64,000 nucleotides of DNA from Congeria kusceri (lineage: Eukaryota; Mollusca; Bivalvia; Myida; Dreissenidae): NCBI GenBank assembly GCA_027627225.1, contig JAPFQT010000034.1, positions 1,514,001 to 1,578,000 of the forward strand, given 5' to 3'. Under the pieces are notes generated by a model. That model saw nothing but the letters and a program-made list of their open reading frames with translations. It made no database searches and was not told the origin of the DNA. Below, in pieces: positions 33,101 to 43,597 of this stretch (its first letter is position 1; every line of letters begins with the position of its first letter). Position numbers and translations under genes: made by a program.

Positions 33101-35534
33101 TTTATATGTATACCCAGTTTCATCGAAATAGGTTCAGTACTTTTGAGTTATTGCAGGAACCAGGTTTTGGGGACAGACAGACAGACGGACGGACGAACAT
33201 AAGGACGGACAGACAGACGGATGGAGGGCATCCGGTGAAACACTGGTAGGGGGCTAAAAAGTGCATATTATATTTGTAAGATTTCGGTAAAATGTTTGTA
33301 AAGTTTCATCAGTCTAGCAGCAATACTTTTTGAGTTACACGTGACACAAGTCCAAAAATATCATATTTTGTTAAAAAAGGGCCATAACTCCGCTGATGTC
33401 AGAAAAACATGCACCAAAATACTCAGGTGCACAAGCCCCGATGCCAATGAATATGCTTATAAAGTTTCATCACTCTAGCAGTTATACTTTTTATGTCATG
33501 CGTGACACAAAAATCCAACGGACGGACAAGGGCAAATCTATAAGCCCCCCCTCTACAGTGGGGGGGCATAAAAACTGAACCAAAAAACTAAACTAACACA
33601 GACGCTGAGGCAGATGCTGACGCAGATGACAGGGCGACGACAATAGCTCGACGTTTTATCTTCGAAAAGTCGAGCTAAAAATTATCAAGAGGGCATATGT
33701 TGGGAGGGCATGTGTCCGCATTCATTCAAAGCATGTGCTACAGGAATGTAGTAATATGGCAACTATTTAATAATTAAGAAATAATTTTCTATTTATCATA
33801 GCTTATCGGCCAATAGACACTGATTTGGAGTTCTGAAGCATAGGAATTAAACCACGAGGGCGTTAGCCCGAGTTGTTTAACAGCCACGCATCAGAACAAC
33901 AAAGAGTTGTTTATTGGCTAATTAAAAACAATAATGCGATAACATGAGTTGACATATATTTTTCCAGTTGTAACTGGAACTACTTTTTACTATGCTCTGC
34001 TCAGAATTGGGAAATCTTTTTGCATCGTTTATTGGGTAGTTTAATAACGATAATTTTGTTCTTTGTCTATAGAAACATTAGCGGGTATCATATTAGAATT
34101 CAATACATGCAACATGCACTTGAAAAATAGTATGTTTTTATACTGACTCTATGATTTCTTAATTCAACAAAGTTCCAAACTGACCCATATTGTTAACATA
34201 TCAACAGCCTCGTTTGAGAAATAGTTACAAAAGGGAAACCATTAAATTTGAGAAGTCCATTAAAATTATAGGGTGACACAACACTAAACCATAAACTCTT
34301 CAATGTTAAACCAGAGTGGTTATTCACATTCATTGCTTTTCGATACTGAACACACAGTTTCACATTTCTAGCATCAATTAAGAAATAGTTTTTGCTTTAG
34401 AGTTGTTAATCTGATAATAAGCAACAATTTTGAGTTCTGATGGGTAGGAATTTAACTACGAGGGTGTTAGCCCGAGTGGCTTAACATACTGCATCAGAAC
34501 GACAAATCATTGCTTATTAGCCGATAAACAATAATAATGCAAAATTATTTCTATTCTAACATCACCAGACAACATACTCTGCAAATAGAATGCAACTATA
34601 TTTTACAGTCTCAAAACCAATCTGGGTGAACCAAAATGAGAATTTAAATAATCTAAGTAAAAAAAACGCCAATTAAATTCTGTTATGGTCCTTATCCTAC
34701 AAACTCATCTCACCATACTTCGTTTAAGTATACCAAATCTGAAGGCTATGAGTTCAATTGTTTTCCAGAAACGTGGACATTAACGAAAAACTTAACAAAC
34801 AAAAATCTATATTGAAAACGAGCCCCAATGCAATTAAACAAAAGGACCATAATTCAATCAAAAACAATGACAGAGTTAAGGTTTTTGTCCTACAGGTTCC
34901 ATCATGACGAATTAGTATAACAAGTTGGAAAACTGTAGGTCAAAGTAATGTCAATAGCTCGTAATTGTTTCCATATAATATTGGTAATAAATAAAATCAA
35001 AATGGGCACATTGCCAGAACAGTATACAAAATTAGAGTTAATAATTGACTACGACTTTTAGCATTACACAAATATGTGCACAATTTTTCAGAAATACCTG
35101 TGATGAAGGAAAGCACATTTAGAGCAGCACGGCTGACTGTGGTCATTGCAGAACATGTCCAGTTTTTCATCTGTGTGTACTTTGCATTTCTGTGAAGAAT
35201 CTTTCACCTTATCGGAAACTGGCCACTTGTTAATATCGCCACTTCCATATTTGCTATGTTTTGTGAACAACTGGTCATGGAGGCCAATACACTTTCTACA
35301 ATAAAACTGTTGACACGTTTCACAGTAATAGTCTGCACATTCCACAATTTTCTTGTCATTGCAGGTAGTACAACAAAAGTCAGTAGCAAAATCAGAACCC
35401 TTCTCAATAGAAGACTGAGAAAATGTCGCTGACTTATCCATCTCAGAACCCTTCTCAATAGATGACTGAGAAAATGTTGCTGACTTATCCATTTCAGAAC
35501 CCTTCTCAATAGATGACTGAGAAAATGATGCCAT
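26845..35534 (-). CDS. B-box / NHL-propeller protein, TRIM2/3/71-like, without RING or coiled coil
   Basis: Exons are 35098-35534, 28084-28607 and 26845-27194. Every junction has GT/AG and the phases agree (2 then 1), giving 1311 nt, 436 residues plus stop. Residues 4-47 are 17-residue tandem repeats. Residues 55-93 and 117-148 form two B-box zinc fingers, and residues from about 175 to 436 form a six-bladed NHL-type propeller. In the usual family member a coiled coil of about 150 residues separates B-box 2 from the propeller; here only about 30 residues do. There is also no RING, so E3 ligase activity is not expected. A role in binding RNA, protein or pathogen signals is family-level inference. 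Intron 1 (6.5 kb) is filled by nested repeats. The start ATG at 35534 was chosen because it opens the repeat region and no in-frame upstream ATG is evident. Confidence 0.85.
27420..27548. repeat. Diverged tandem duplication in intron 2
   Basis: 'ctatacatgtatacatgaat' near 27458 and 'ctatacatgtatacatgatt' near 27526 lie in two related blocks of about 68 bp. Confidence 0.65.
28084..28607 (-). CDS. TRIM-like gene, exon 2 (linker and propeller blades)
   Basis: Acceptor ttttcag|ACACTG; donor TTCAG|GTTAGA. It begins HCPNVTLVSGS, then about 20 variable residues, then propeller blades with ITGICVLPDGQILVVDYN, PWDICHITHSEVAVTG and EGIAHHQGELYVTD. The strands and the LVVDYN / LYVTD repeats are typical of NHL-like blades. 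Confidence 0.85.
30190..30300 (-). mobile_element. SINE body fragment
   Basis: Matches the body of the 11895-12071 SINE in the same orientation: 'aacaccccactccaga', 'tatttagtgtgtggtg' and 'gcactgcacattggtttaac' align with its tail blocks. The tRNA head is not recognisable. Confidence 0.6.
31299..33287. mobile_element. TA-flanked inverted-repeat element nested in family E
   Basis: The ends are CCGTAATTTTACAAATATAA and, on the other strand, CCGAAATCTTACAAATATAA, continuing to GCAC with few mismatches over about 27 bp. TA lies on both sides (31297-31298 and 33288-33289). Removing 1989 bp restores a normal family E module. Inside are three related blocks of about 300 bp with 'gtgacctttgacctctggtg' and gacagacagacgg tracts (32400-33225). 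TA duplication suggests Tc1/mariner-type mobilisation; no transposase is present. Confidence 0.75.
32400..33240 (+). repeat. Three modules with GACA/GACGGA tracts
   Basis: Each module contains 'gtgacctttgacctctggtg', 'aggatccaggttttgggg' or a near variant, and a run of acagacagacgga. They start near 32405, 32715 and 33035, about 310-320 bp apart. Open frames here come from the tetranucleotide tracts. Confidence 0.75.
33772..34100 (+). mobile_element. Hairpin MITE-like repeat H, copy 6 (most complete)
   Basis: Begins 'ttaagaaataattttctatt' and keeps both hairpin arms, the loop 'accacgagggcgttagcccg', and the full right half through 'ttgttctttgtctatag' to 'atcatattagaattc'. It is a useful reference copy. 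Confidence 0.75.
34376..34620 (+). mobile_element. Hairpin MITE-like repeat H, copy 7 (divergent)
   Basis: 'gttctgatg' (34434) and 'catcagaac' (34491) form a perfect 9-bp stem around 'ctacgagggtgttagcccg'. The right part resembles copy 4 ('ctgcaaatagaatgcaacta', 'tattttacagtctcaaa') rather than copy 6. Confidence 0.65.
35098..35534 (-). CDS. TRIM-like gene, exon 1 (N-terminal repeats and B-boxes)
   Basis: Encodes MASFSQSS..., then 2.6 units of FSQSSIEKGSEMDKSAT, then a cysteine-rich B-box 1 (C55, C58, C66, C71, C74, C79, C82, H86, H93) and B-box 2 (CKVH at 117-120, C129, C136/C137, C140, HH at 144-145). The donor CACAG|GTATTT splits an Arg codon, and the next exon supplies the HC that completes the usual HR-x-C ending of B-box 2. 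This supports direct splicing to 28607. Confidence 0.85.
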
Positions 35535-36230
35535 TTTGTTTATTGGTTGTTATCAACAAACTAAAAGTTTTGATTTAATTTCAAGCAAACTACTTAATGT
35601 TTCTCTGTAAATATAGAAACATATCCCACAAAACACACATTTAATAACAATATAAAAGATTTTGAACTTTACAGAAGCATATCAAAACTTAAAACAGCTT
35701 GCAAAGCTATGATCGCTCCACCTAAATGCGGCACAATGTTGTGTTACCAGTAAACAATGTTACTTTGTTAACTATCACGTGGTTATGATACCAGTAAACA
35801 GTGTATACGCTAGATATATCACATGAGTATTGGGGTAGTGTTAGGTTACTTTAAACCTAATTATCACAATGAACATTTTGCAGTGAATATACTTTAAACC
35901 ATATTAACAGAACTGGTAAAACTGATTTAAAACATGTACTTATAATAGTCAACAATATTTGAATGCTTAGGTTTAATGATTAAGACAATAATATGACATG
36001 TTCATAAAAGTTTACCTAAACTTTGCTAATATTGCAAAAATGTCCTAGTTAACTTGAGAATTTTTTCTTTTACTGCATTTCATCGGTGTATGAACTGTCG
36101 GAAATATTATGCCGATTGGCGTTAATGCATATATTAGGCATTATTTTCACGACAGTTCGAACACTGATGAAATTAATAAAAATATTATTCAATTCTTATA
36201 ATTACAACCAAAAGTGGATATAAACTTTAC
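35535..36230. other. Presumed 5' flank of the TRIM-like gene
   Basis: AT-rich. It contains 'cacgtggttatgatacc' and repeated 'accagtaaacaatg/accagtaaacagtg' near 35747 and 35790. I cannot assign a promoter. Confidence 0.35.
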
Positions 36231-36333
36231 TTTTAACTGTCTTAGGGCCGCAACTGACATGTAGCCTCTGGAACCCAGTTTTAGTTTTGGTTTCATTTTT
36301 GTCAAACGGCATTTCTATTATATCGTCAGACAT
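36231..36333 (-). CDS. Possible isolated first coding exon
   Basis: On the minus strand an ATG at 36333 opens MSDDIIEMPFDKNE and continues ...GFQRLHVSCGPKTVK to a donor AAAA|GTAAAG at 36231. The composition is less AT-rich than its flanks. No following exon in phase was found before the TRIM exon 1 ATG, and the product is not recognised. It could be an alternative first exon of the neighbouring gene, a separate gene, or chance. Confidence 0.25.
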
Positions 36334-37149
36334 TTCAAATCACTGCGGATAAATTTGGAGTTAAATTTCTGATAAAAACAATTCAAATTTCTTAATATGC
36401 GTGAACAGTTTCATCGTCTGCAACACCGGCAACCGATAAATGATGTCATTTCGCAAATAGAGAATGAAAATGTAGATCAGTCATGGAGAATTAAGGGGCA
36501 ATTTGCATACACAGCGGGTTCATCGAGGTATGAATGACAGGTCTTTGTTTTATATAAACTAAGAAAGAAGAAAGACAGAAATTATTTTCCACTTCGAGAT
36601 ATCAAGAACTCTGAATGAAAGATAACAAAGTTAAGCTGGATGTCTATGTTCAATAGAAATACTTTCAAATGCGCTTTTAAATCAATGGTACACAAATTTA
36701 ATTTTGGCATGAATGTTCAGGTCTTGAATGGGTGGTGAAGCATAGTAGACACTGAATGCAATTCAATTCATTGTATTTAAAAAAGAACAGTGTGAAATGT
36801 CTAGTGAATAAACCTCAAACAATCAAAGTAAAATCTGACAGTCAAATCACACACGTTATTCAAAACAGTTTTCATAATAGTTTATTTTGTTGATCAGGGG
36901 CCATATTATAGAAAACATCTTAAGTTTATCGTAAATATTTTCAATACTTAAATTTTGGAAATTTGGTATTTCTAAAACGGCACATAAAGCTACAAATCTC
37001 TTTACAGATAAGTAAACAATAGCAAATAATATAACTGATTACAATCAATGAAATGGACAACAAGATAATAAATGTTATAAGACTTGTCAGAGAAAAGGTG
37101 GTAATAACAATAGCTGTTTGTAAAACAGTAATGGCCACTTCCCCCCCCA

Positions 37150-37690
37150 CATAACTCTGCAGTACCTGGGTGTTGTCTGCAATACCTGGGTGTTGTGGCT
37201 GATAATCGAACCTGGCAATGGTATTATTATCTCAAACATTTTCATCAAGTTTGGTGAAGATTAAATGAAAACTGTAACGCTAAAACTGCTTTTTTAAGAT
37301 AATTCAAGGGCCATAACTCCACAAATCCTGGGGAAATTAGGCTGATTATTTAACTTGGCCAAGATATTATGCCTACAAACATTTTCCGCAAGTTTCGTTA
37401 AGATCGGATAAAAACTGTTGGACTTAGAGAGCGGAAACTGCTACAAAGGCTAATTTTAGAAAAATCAAATGCGACAACTCCACAATTCCTTGAGCAATTT
37501 GGCTGATTATCGAACTTGGCTCAGATTTTATGCCAATAAACATTTTCATGAAGTTTGGTTAAGATCAAATGACAATTATTAGACTTCGAGAGCGGAAACG
37601 AAAGTGGTCTACCAACCGATAGACAGACCAACGTAAAACCAATATACCCCACCATCTTCAATGGAGGGCATAACTACTGTATATGTGGTT
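37150..37690 (+). repeat. Dispersed repeat family A, copy 2
   Basis: Three modules of about 165 bp with 'gggccataactccac', 'gttggacttagagagcgga' and 'aacattttc(c/a)g/tcaag'. They end 'accaatataccccaccatct' and 'ggagggcataac' near 37668. Matches 1-690. Confidence 0.75.
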
Positions 37691-39430
37691 GATGTTGTAG
37701 ATGTTATTTATTACTGAGTAAATTACTGAGGAAATTTTTATAATTAAACGGCTAATACTGTATTTGTCCATTGTTGTTTCTCACATACAGGGCTCAGCCT
37801 AGGGACAAATTTTAGGGAGAAGTCACAGCTCCCTCAGTTCAGTTTTGGGAGAAGTGAGGCAGCTTCAAGGAGAAGTGTTTTCCAAAAAGCGCTTAACCAT
37901 AATTTTGCTTGTTATAAATTTCATCAGACTGTGTCAATCATGATCATAGTACCAAGTCTATCATCATCATCATAATGCATCGCAATGCATCATAAAACAT
38001 TGTTCTTTTGGAATTCGAAAAAAAAAGTATATTAATTAGATTTTGTTCGTTATTAATTCATTTTTTTATCAATAAAACACTTCATTAAAATCACCTTGCA
38101 ATTATTTATCAAATTTGAACAAACAATAAAATCTGCTAAAAGCACCAGTCATTAATAATAACACATGTTAAATCCAAGAAGGACAGCGTGACATCATCAA
38201 TTAGATTGGGCTTTCAAATCTGCAAGCCCTTAGCAACACCTAATAGCATCAATCAATACCTGAACAATGCAAGCACCCTGGATAGAGCATTAATGAATTA
38301 GCGTTCTATAGAAAATGTCAAGGGTGTGAACAAAAATGAGACAGTTGCTTTATTGCATTGAATAAAATTGATATTTAAATGGGGTGATGAAATACACATC
38401 TTGGAACTAAATGGAAACTGTGTTACCAGGGAAATTATTGGATGTTAACATGAATATTTACATCTAGAATGGATTGATATGGATGTCTTGCATATCAGGT
38501 AATTATGTGCGTTTTTGAAATTTTCTTTGATTACGTTCTCTTTTTTATGGAAGTTGACTTAAATGCTTTTATGACTGGTGTTTGATTGATAATTATTACT
38601 ATGCAAACATACAATCGGACCGCAAAGTGGACTTCTCCTTGATGAAATTTATGGGTGATGGCAATAGCTCCAGGGCGAAGTTATCACCCACGTTGCCTTC
38701 ACGGGTATGCCCTCATATAGGAATACTGCTGGCAAATTGCTGCACAAAATGATCATGAAGGGAGCACCTTGCTTGTCACGGGACAATACTTCTGGTGTTA
38801 GTATTATAGGTCTTTGTCATTTCTTTACTCTACAGTAAAGCAAACAATTTACTATCTGTAGTCTAAGTTGGATAAATCTCTCATAGCATATGATAGATAT
38901 AAAACCATGGCCAGTCTTCTTAAATCACCTTGAGAAAATATTTAAACTTAAGGAGTGCATTTTATGTACATGTATAAGTTTGCGACAATAAATAGATTTA
39001 TGTTCACAAAGTTGCAAAAGTTGAATTTGATCTTAAAATCAGGAAAGAAAACATATAAATTTGACCCAATTATAAAGCAGTACATTTTTAATCGAACACA
39101 TTTACTCATAACCTGTAAGAAACTTACATTTCACCAACGTATCACAAATCTAATATCTAGTTTAGCATGACAATTTTATACAAAGGAATTCACTGGGGAG
39201 GGCTATCATATTCGTCAAGCTATTCAAAATATTGTAGTGTCTACGAATTTGTTTTCAAACTCCATAATAATTTGTTGGATCATAGAAAGTTTTTAAAACT
39301 TATATATATATATAACATAGTATCAAATGTGGATTCCTATGCAATTATACGAAGACTGAACATATACGACCAGTTTATTTTAACTTCCATTCAACTTAAA
39401 GAGAAGTTGTTTCAGGAGAAATGTTACTGA
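37691..39430. other. No gene recognised; possible hAT-like remnant
   Basis: A segment from 37787 ('cagggctcagcctagggac' then 'gggagaagtcacagctccct') resembles the left end of a non-autonomous hAT element. A related piece with 'ggcgaagttatcaccca' lies near 38675, but no clean right end is visible. Confidence 0.35.
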
Positions 39431-39516
39431 CCAACAACAGACAACAAACAACTGACGACAAATCATGACTACCACAATACCTCACACTAGCGCACTTCCA
39501 TCTCAGGTGAGCTAAA
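39431..39516 (+). repeat. Right-end fragment of family C
   Basis: Only the end is present: CTCAGGTGAGC at 39502-39512 followed by TAAAA, after a short acgac-rich lead-in like that at 25930-25990. Confidence 0.55.
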
Positions 39517-40022
39517 ACTAGAATTGTCACATGAGTGACAGATATACCCCCACAATATGTCCTTGTCACAAAACTATGACATCCATTCGAAAGAAAAGGA
39601 CACAATGAGAACGCTTTAATTTGTGAATATTTAACAGTGTGTTTGGAAAAATTTAACTACAATATGAGCCATAACTCAGTCCACATTGAGTGGTTTTCAA
39701 CAAAAGTCAAACCTCACCTGTATATTATGGTGTTACACTTATGTACCAAAAATTATTTGAATATGTCAGGCCATTCTTCAGTTATCGTCCGGAAACCATG
39801 TTTTTAGGGAATTTAAGTCAATAAGCGACCATAACTCTGTCAAAATTTAGTTGTTTGTAACCTTTGCTCTATTATGTTACACATGTGTACCTAACATTGT
39901 TTGAATATGTCAAGCCTTTCTTCAGTTATCATCCAGAAACCATGAAAACCAACCGACCGACAGACCCACAAGCTCACTCGTATATACCCCCTAAACTTTG
40001 TTTGTGGGGGGTATAAATATAT
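39517..40022 (+). repeat. Dispersed repeat family D, copy 1
   Basis: Begins 'actagaattgtcacatgagt' and TATACCCCCAC (39552) and ends GTGGGGGGTATA (near 40003). The two are complementary, so the element can close as a hairpin. The core modules carry 'ccataactc' and 'gttacacttatgtacca'. Confidence 0.75.
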
Positions 40023-40784
40023 TAATTGCAACCATACTACATTTGGACAGCATGCCAGCGACTATTGTTGACATCAATGTCATCTTACCTTGGCCAAACT
40101 TTGGGTTGCAATCTTCGACTTGACAACTATCCCAACCACTGTCACTTCCACCTAGGCAGGAGGGAGGTCTGTGGGTACAGGTCTAGTGTCTGGCTCTAGT
40201 TTCATTGCTGCTGCTTACTGAACTTAAGTTGCTGGCTGACCAGTTTGTGCTCCATACATCATCTGAGTATTCTACAAGTGAATAACAAGGCATTCATGTG
40301 GATATTGTAATATATAAATATCATAGGCAGTTAAAGGGTATAGTAAGTGAATTGCACCCCGAGGAGAGTGATCTCAACCGAGGATGAAGGGGGGTGATAT
40401 TTACTATACGCCTCAATATGCCTGCGATATTTATTTTATAATATCCAACACAAATACTGTAATTCAAAGAACAAACAAGTCTTACATAGTAAACAACAGA
40501 CTTTGATTTTTTAAATACATTTAAATAAGCGCCTACTGATTATTAGCTAATCCGGATTTCTCAGAAAGCACAAGTTGCTATTTTTAGGCCCATGCGCGGT
40601 GTATATTTTGGTCCGAGCGCGGGATATTATTAAAAATTATACCGCTCCACGAGGTATATTACTTTCCAACGCCATTGCATATTAAAATTCTGCAGGGATG
40701 AGTACATATGTGATTTTACAATGTAAAAACGAAGTGAGGTATAATAATGGCAACTACAGCTTTGTCAACGGAGTGGCAGTGGGC
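40023..40784. other. No gene recognised
   Basis: AT-rich. 'gggtatagtaagtgaattgc' near 40337 and 'gaggtatattactttccaac' near 40650 may be degenerate opposing ends of an unidentified element. Confidence 0.35.
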
Positions 40785-41470
40785 CCCGAATGATAGCATG
40801 TTTGAAGGTGAGGAACAGTTTTTCTATTTTCAGTAATGGTGACCTTGACCTTGATCCCACCCACCCCCTATGCAATCCCAAGCGATGTCTGGATAAAAGG
40901 TATCTTTGTATGAAATTAAATTACAATAGCTCAATTAGGTCTCGAGTAATTAAGCGGAAACCGTTTTTCTATTTTTTGTAACGGCGACCTTGACAGTGAC
41001 CCCATCCACCCCCTATGTAATCCCAAGCCAGGAATCGATATAAGGTATCTATGGATGAAGTTTCATTAAAATATTTCAATTTATTCTCAAGTTAGAGAGC
41101 TGAAACCAAAAATTGACTCTGCCTGAAAATGAAAAATTAACAAAGGGCAATAACTCCAGAATTATGAAGTGCAGAGTAACGGTTCTTGTGCAAACACTTC
41201 TCCTCGATGGGATCTATCCACCTATGAAGTTTCAAGTTAATACCTCTTATAGTCTAAGAGTTATGCTCCATGCAAAAATGAAGTATGAAAAATTTATAAA
41301 GGGCAATAACTCCAGAACCATGAAGTGCAGGTAATGGTTCTTGTGCACTGCATTTCTCCTTAATGAGATCTATCCACCCATGAAGTTTCAAATTAATAGC
41401 TGAAATAGTTTTGAAGTTATGAAAGAAAAACTTGAAAAATGTGGACGGACAGACCGACAGACATGGTGAT
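40785..41470 (+). repeat. Modular repeat with gaccttgac and 'aagggcaataactccag'
   Basis: Two modules of about 160 bp near 40810 and 40965 share 'ggaaccgtttttctatttt'-like and 'cccctatgcaatcccaag' blocks. They are followed by two modules of about 160 bp with 'aagggcaataactccag' (41140 and 41300). Confidence 0.65.
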
Positions 41471-41499
41471 TACTGTAGGGCAACCGCAAAAAATGTGCT

Positions 41500-42122
41500 T
41501 GGCCCTACTTAAACAAAACAACTCTGGGGTAAAAATTCCACAAACTAGACATGTGTCTGTAGGACATGGATGCCCCCACATTCCACTGGTTGACACAAAA
41601 CTCTGTTGATGTCGGAAAAAACTGCACCAAAATACCCAGTTGCACAAGTTTACATAGTGATGAATATGTTTATAAAGTTTCATCAATGTAGCACGTATAG
41701 TTTTTGAGTTACATGTGACACAAGTCCAACAAAGGTCATTGTTTGCAAAAAAAACGGGCCATAACTCTGCTGACTTCAGAACGAAACTGCGCCAAAATAC
41801 CCAAGTGCACAAGTTCACATGATGATGAATATGTTAATAAAGTTTCATCAATGTAGCAGTTATACTTTTCGAGTTACATGCAACACAACTCCAAAAATGT
41901 ATTTTTTTAGCTAAAAAAATGGCCATAACTCAGACGTCGGAAAGAACTGCACGAAAATACCCAGGTGCACAAGTTCACATGCTGATAAATATGTTTAAAA
42001 AGCATCATCGTTCTAGCGCGTAACATAAACATCCGACGGACAGACGGGCCGGACGGACGGAAAAGGGCAAATCTATATGCCCCCCCCGCCCCCCTCTCCC
42101 TCTCAAAGTGGGGGCATAAAAA
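41500..42122 (+). repeat. Dispersed repeat family E, copy 2
   Basis: Starts 'agacatgtgtctgtaggaca' with ATGCCCCCAC (41570) and ends GTGGGGGCATAAAAA (about 42108). Between are three modules with 'aatacccaggtgcacaag' and 'ataaagtttcatcaatgtag'. It shows what the 30686-33575 copy looks like without its nested insertion. Confidence 0.75.
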
Positions 42123-42419
42123 CTTAATTATGTAGATCTACATGCGTCTATTTCAAACACAAACATCATTTCCTAGATCTTCTACTGCACCGTATTATAT
42201 ATTTCATTTAAGAAACATTTTGATGTAAAAAGTGTACCCCGAGATACAAACTCTAGTCGATTGATTGATAGGTAGACACGCATACAACTACACAATCTAT
42301 CCTTGCTTAAACCTAGCTGTAACTAAAGCTACATTCAATTGTATCTATAATTAAATCCAAAATAAGTAATACAAAAATCTCCAAATATACACAAACATAC
42401 TTCAATCAGGTCAATGTTT

Positions 42420-43340
42420 GTGCACTATAGTTTCCAACAAGATTGTCAAAGTTGACTATACAGCCATATACGGTCACACTTCCCCACCCCCTGACGGCCA
42501 TGTTTTTTTATAGATCAAAACTATCTAACAAAATTTGGTAGACGGTCACCACAGTAACATTTCTGTGAAATTATTTCGAAATTCAAACGGTAATTTCCTA
42601 AAATGAATCTTGTCAAAGTTGCAATACAGCCATGTATGTTCAAACTTCCTAACTTCCTGCAGGTCATGTTTTTTTTTACAAATCAAAATAATTTAAAGGG
42701 ATTTGGTAGAGGATCACCTAACAAACATCTCTGTGAAATTATTTTGAAATCCAAAGTGGCATCTTGCAAGAAGACTGTGAAAGTTGCCTATATTCAATAC
42801 ACGGTTGAAATTCCCCACCCCCTGTCGGCCATGGTTTTTAATGCATCAAAATTATTTGCGGGAATTTAGTAGAAGGGAACCCAAGAAACATTTCTGTGAA
42901 ATTATTTTGACATCCACAAGTGGTTTTCAACAAGAAGATTGTTAAAGTTGCCTATACAGCCATAAATTGGCAAACTTTCACACACCCAGATGGCCATGTT
43001 TTTTAACAAATCAAAGTTATTTGAAGGAATTTGGTGGGGTGTCACCCAAGTGGTTTCTGACAAGATTTTTTTAAGTTTGTTATTTTTCAAAGCTTTTGGT
43101 TATCATGGCAACCAGAGTTGTACAGATATTCCACCGAATTGTAGGAATATGATAAAGGACCACCCCAGGAACATTCCTGCCAAGTATTGTTAAAATCCAC
43201 CAAGAGGTTTCAGAGAAGTTGTTTGAAGTAAATTAACAACACATGACAAACAAAGGACGCTTGACATTGGACAGAGACTCACAACAATAGCTCACATCCT
43301 GAGCACTTGGCGATTCGGTGAAAAGTGTTCAGGTGAGAAA
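42420..43340 (+). repeat. Modular repeat related to family C
   Basis: Four modules of about 165 bp with 'gttgcctatacagccat', 'ccccaccccctg' plus 'cggccatgttttt', and 'atttctgtgaaattatttt'. It ends near 43320 with 'gtgttcaggtgagaaaaa', a degenerate version of the family C right end. Confidence 0.7.
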
Positions 43341-43597
43341 AAATGTCACTGTGACCAAAATGAGTGCGGAAATGAAAATATTACATTAACGTTTATTATT
43401 TTTCATATAAAAAGGGCAATAACTTCCTGAAAAATAATCACACCAGAACGACCTGACAATATGCGCATGTCACCTTGATACGGAAGCTTCAAATAAAGTT
43501 TCATTGAATTTGGGTAATTGGTTCTTGGGGTCTTGTGTGGAAACAAACATTTCCTTAGAAAATGTTGAATTTCTAATCACAGGGCAATGACACAATG

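Larger units (their letters stand above)
30382..33680 (+). mobile_element. Insertion with AACAAGAG start and GAGCTAAAAA end (family E core)
   Basis: Splits the right inverted-repeat arm of the 29344-33723 element. It starts AACAAGAGCACTGCC, with GCTCGACTTT at 30406-30415, and ends AAAGTCGAGCTAAAAA near 33677, so a private subterminal inverted repeat lies at both ends. The core is family E: modules of about 170 bp with 'ccataactccgctgatg', 'aatacccaggtgcacaag' and 'ataaagtttcatcac', opened by 'atgcccccac' (30709) and closed by 'gtggggggcat' (33557). It is itself interrupted by the 31299-33287 element. Confidence 0.7.
29344..33723. mobile_element. Long-inverted-repeat element in intron 1 (host of nested insertions)
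   Basis: The left arm 29344-29460 carries alternating 'ggacatatgccctccc' motifs. Its complement lies in two pieces: 30312-30381 (70 bp, pairing with 29391-29460) and about 33681-33719 (pairing with 29347-29390). The right arm was split by a later insertion. The unpaired core of the original element is 29461-30311 and includes a SINE fragment. Flanks 'attcaagc' (29336-29343) and 'attcaaagc' (33724-33732) may be a target duplication of about 8-9 bp. No transposase was seen. Confidence 0.7.

Noticed and set aside
36941..37150. Hydrophobic minus-strand frame resembling a two-helix membrane protein
   Set aside because: It has only a GTG start next to a G/C homopolymer at the edge of family A, and AT-rich DNA readily gives hydrophobic chance frames.
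37787..38780. A hAT-like element starting CAGGGCTCAGCC
   Set aside because: No complementary right end or duplication could be located, so the limits cannot be supported.
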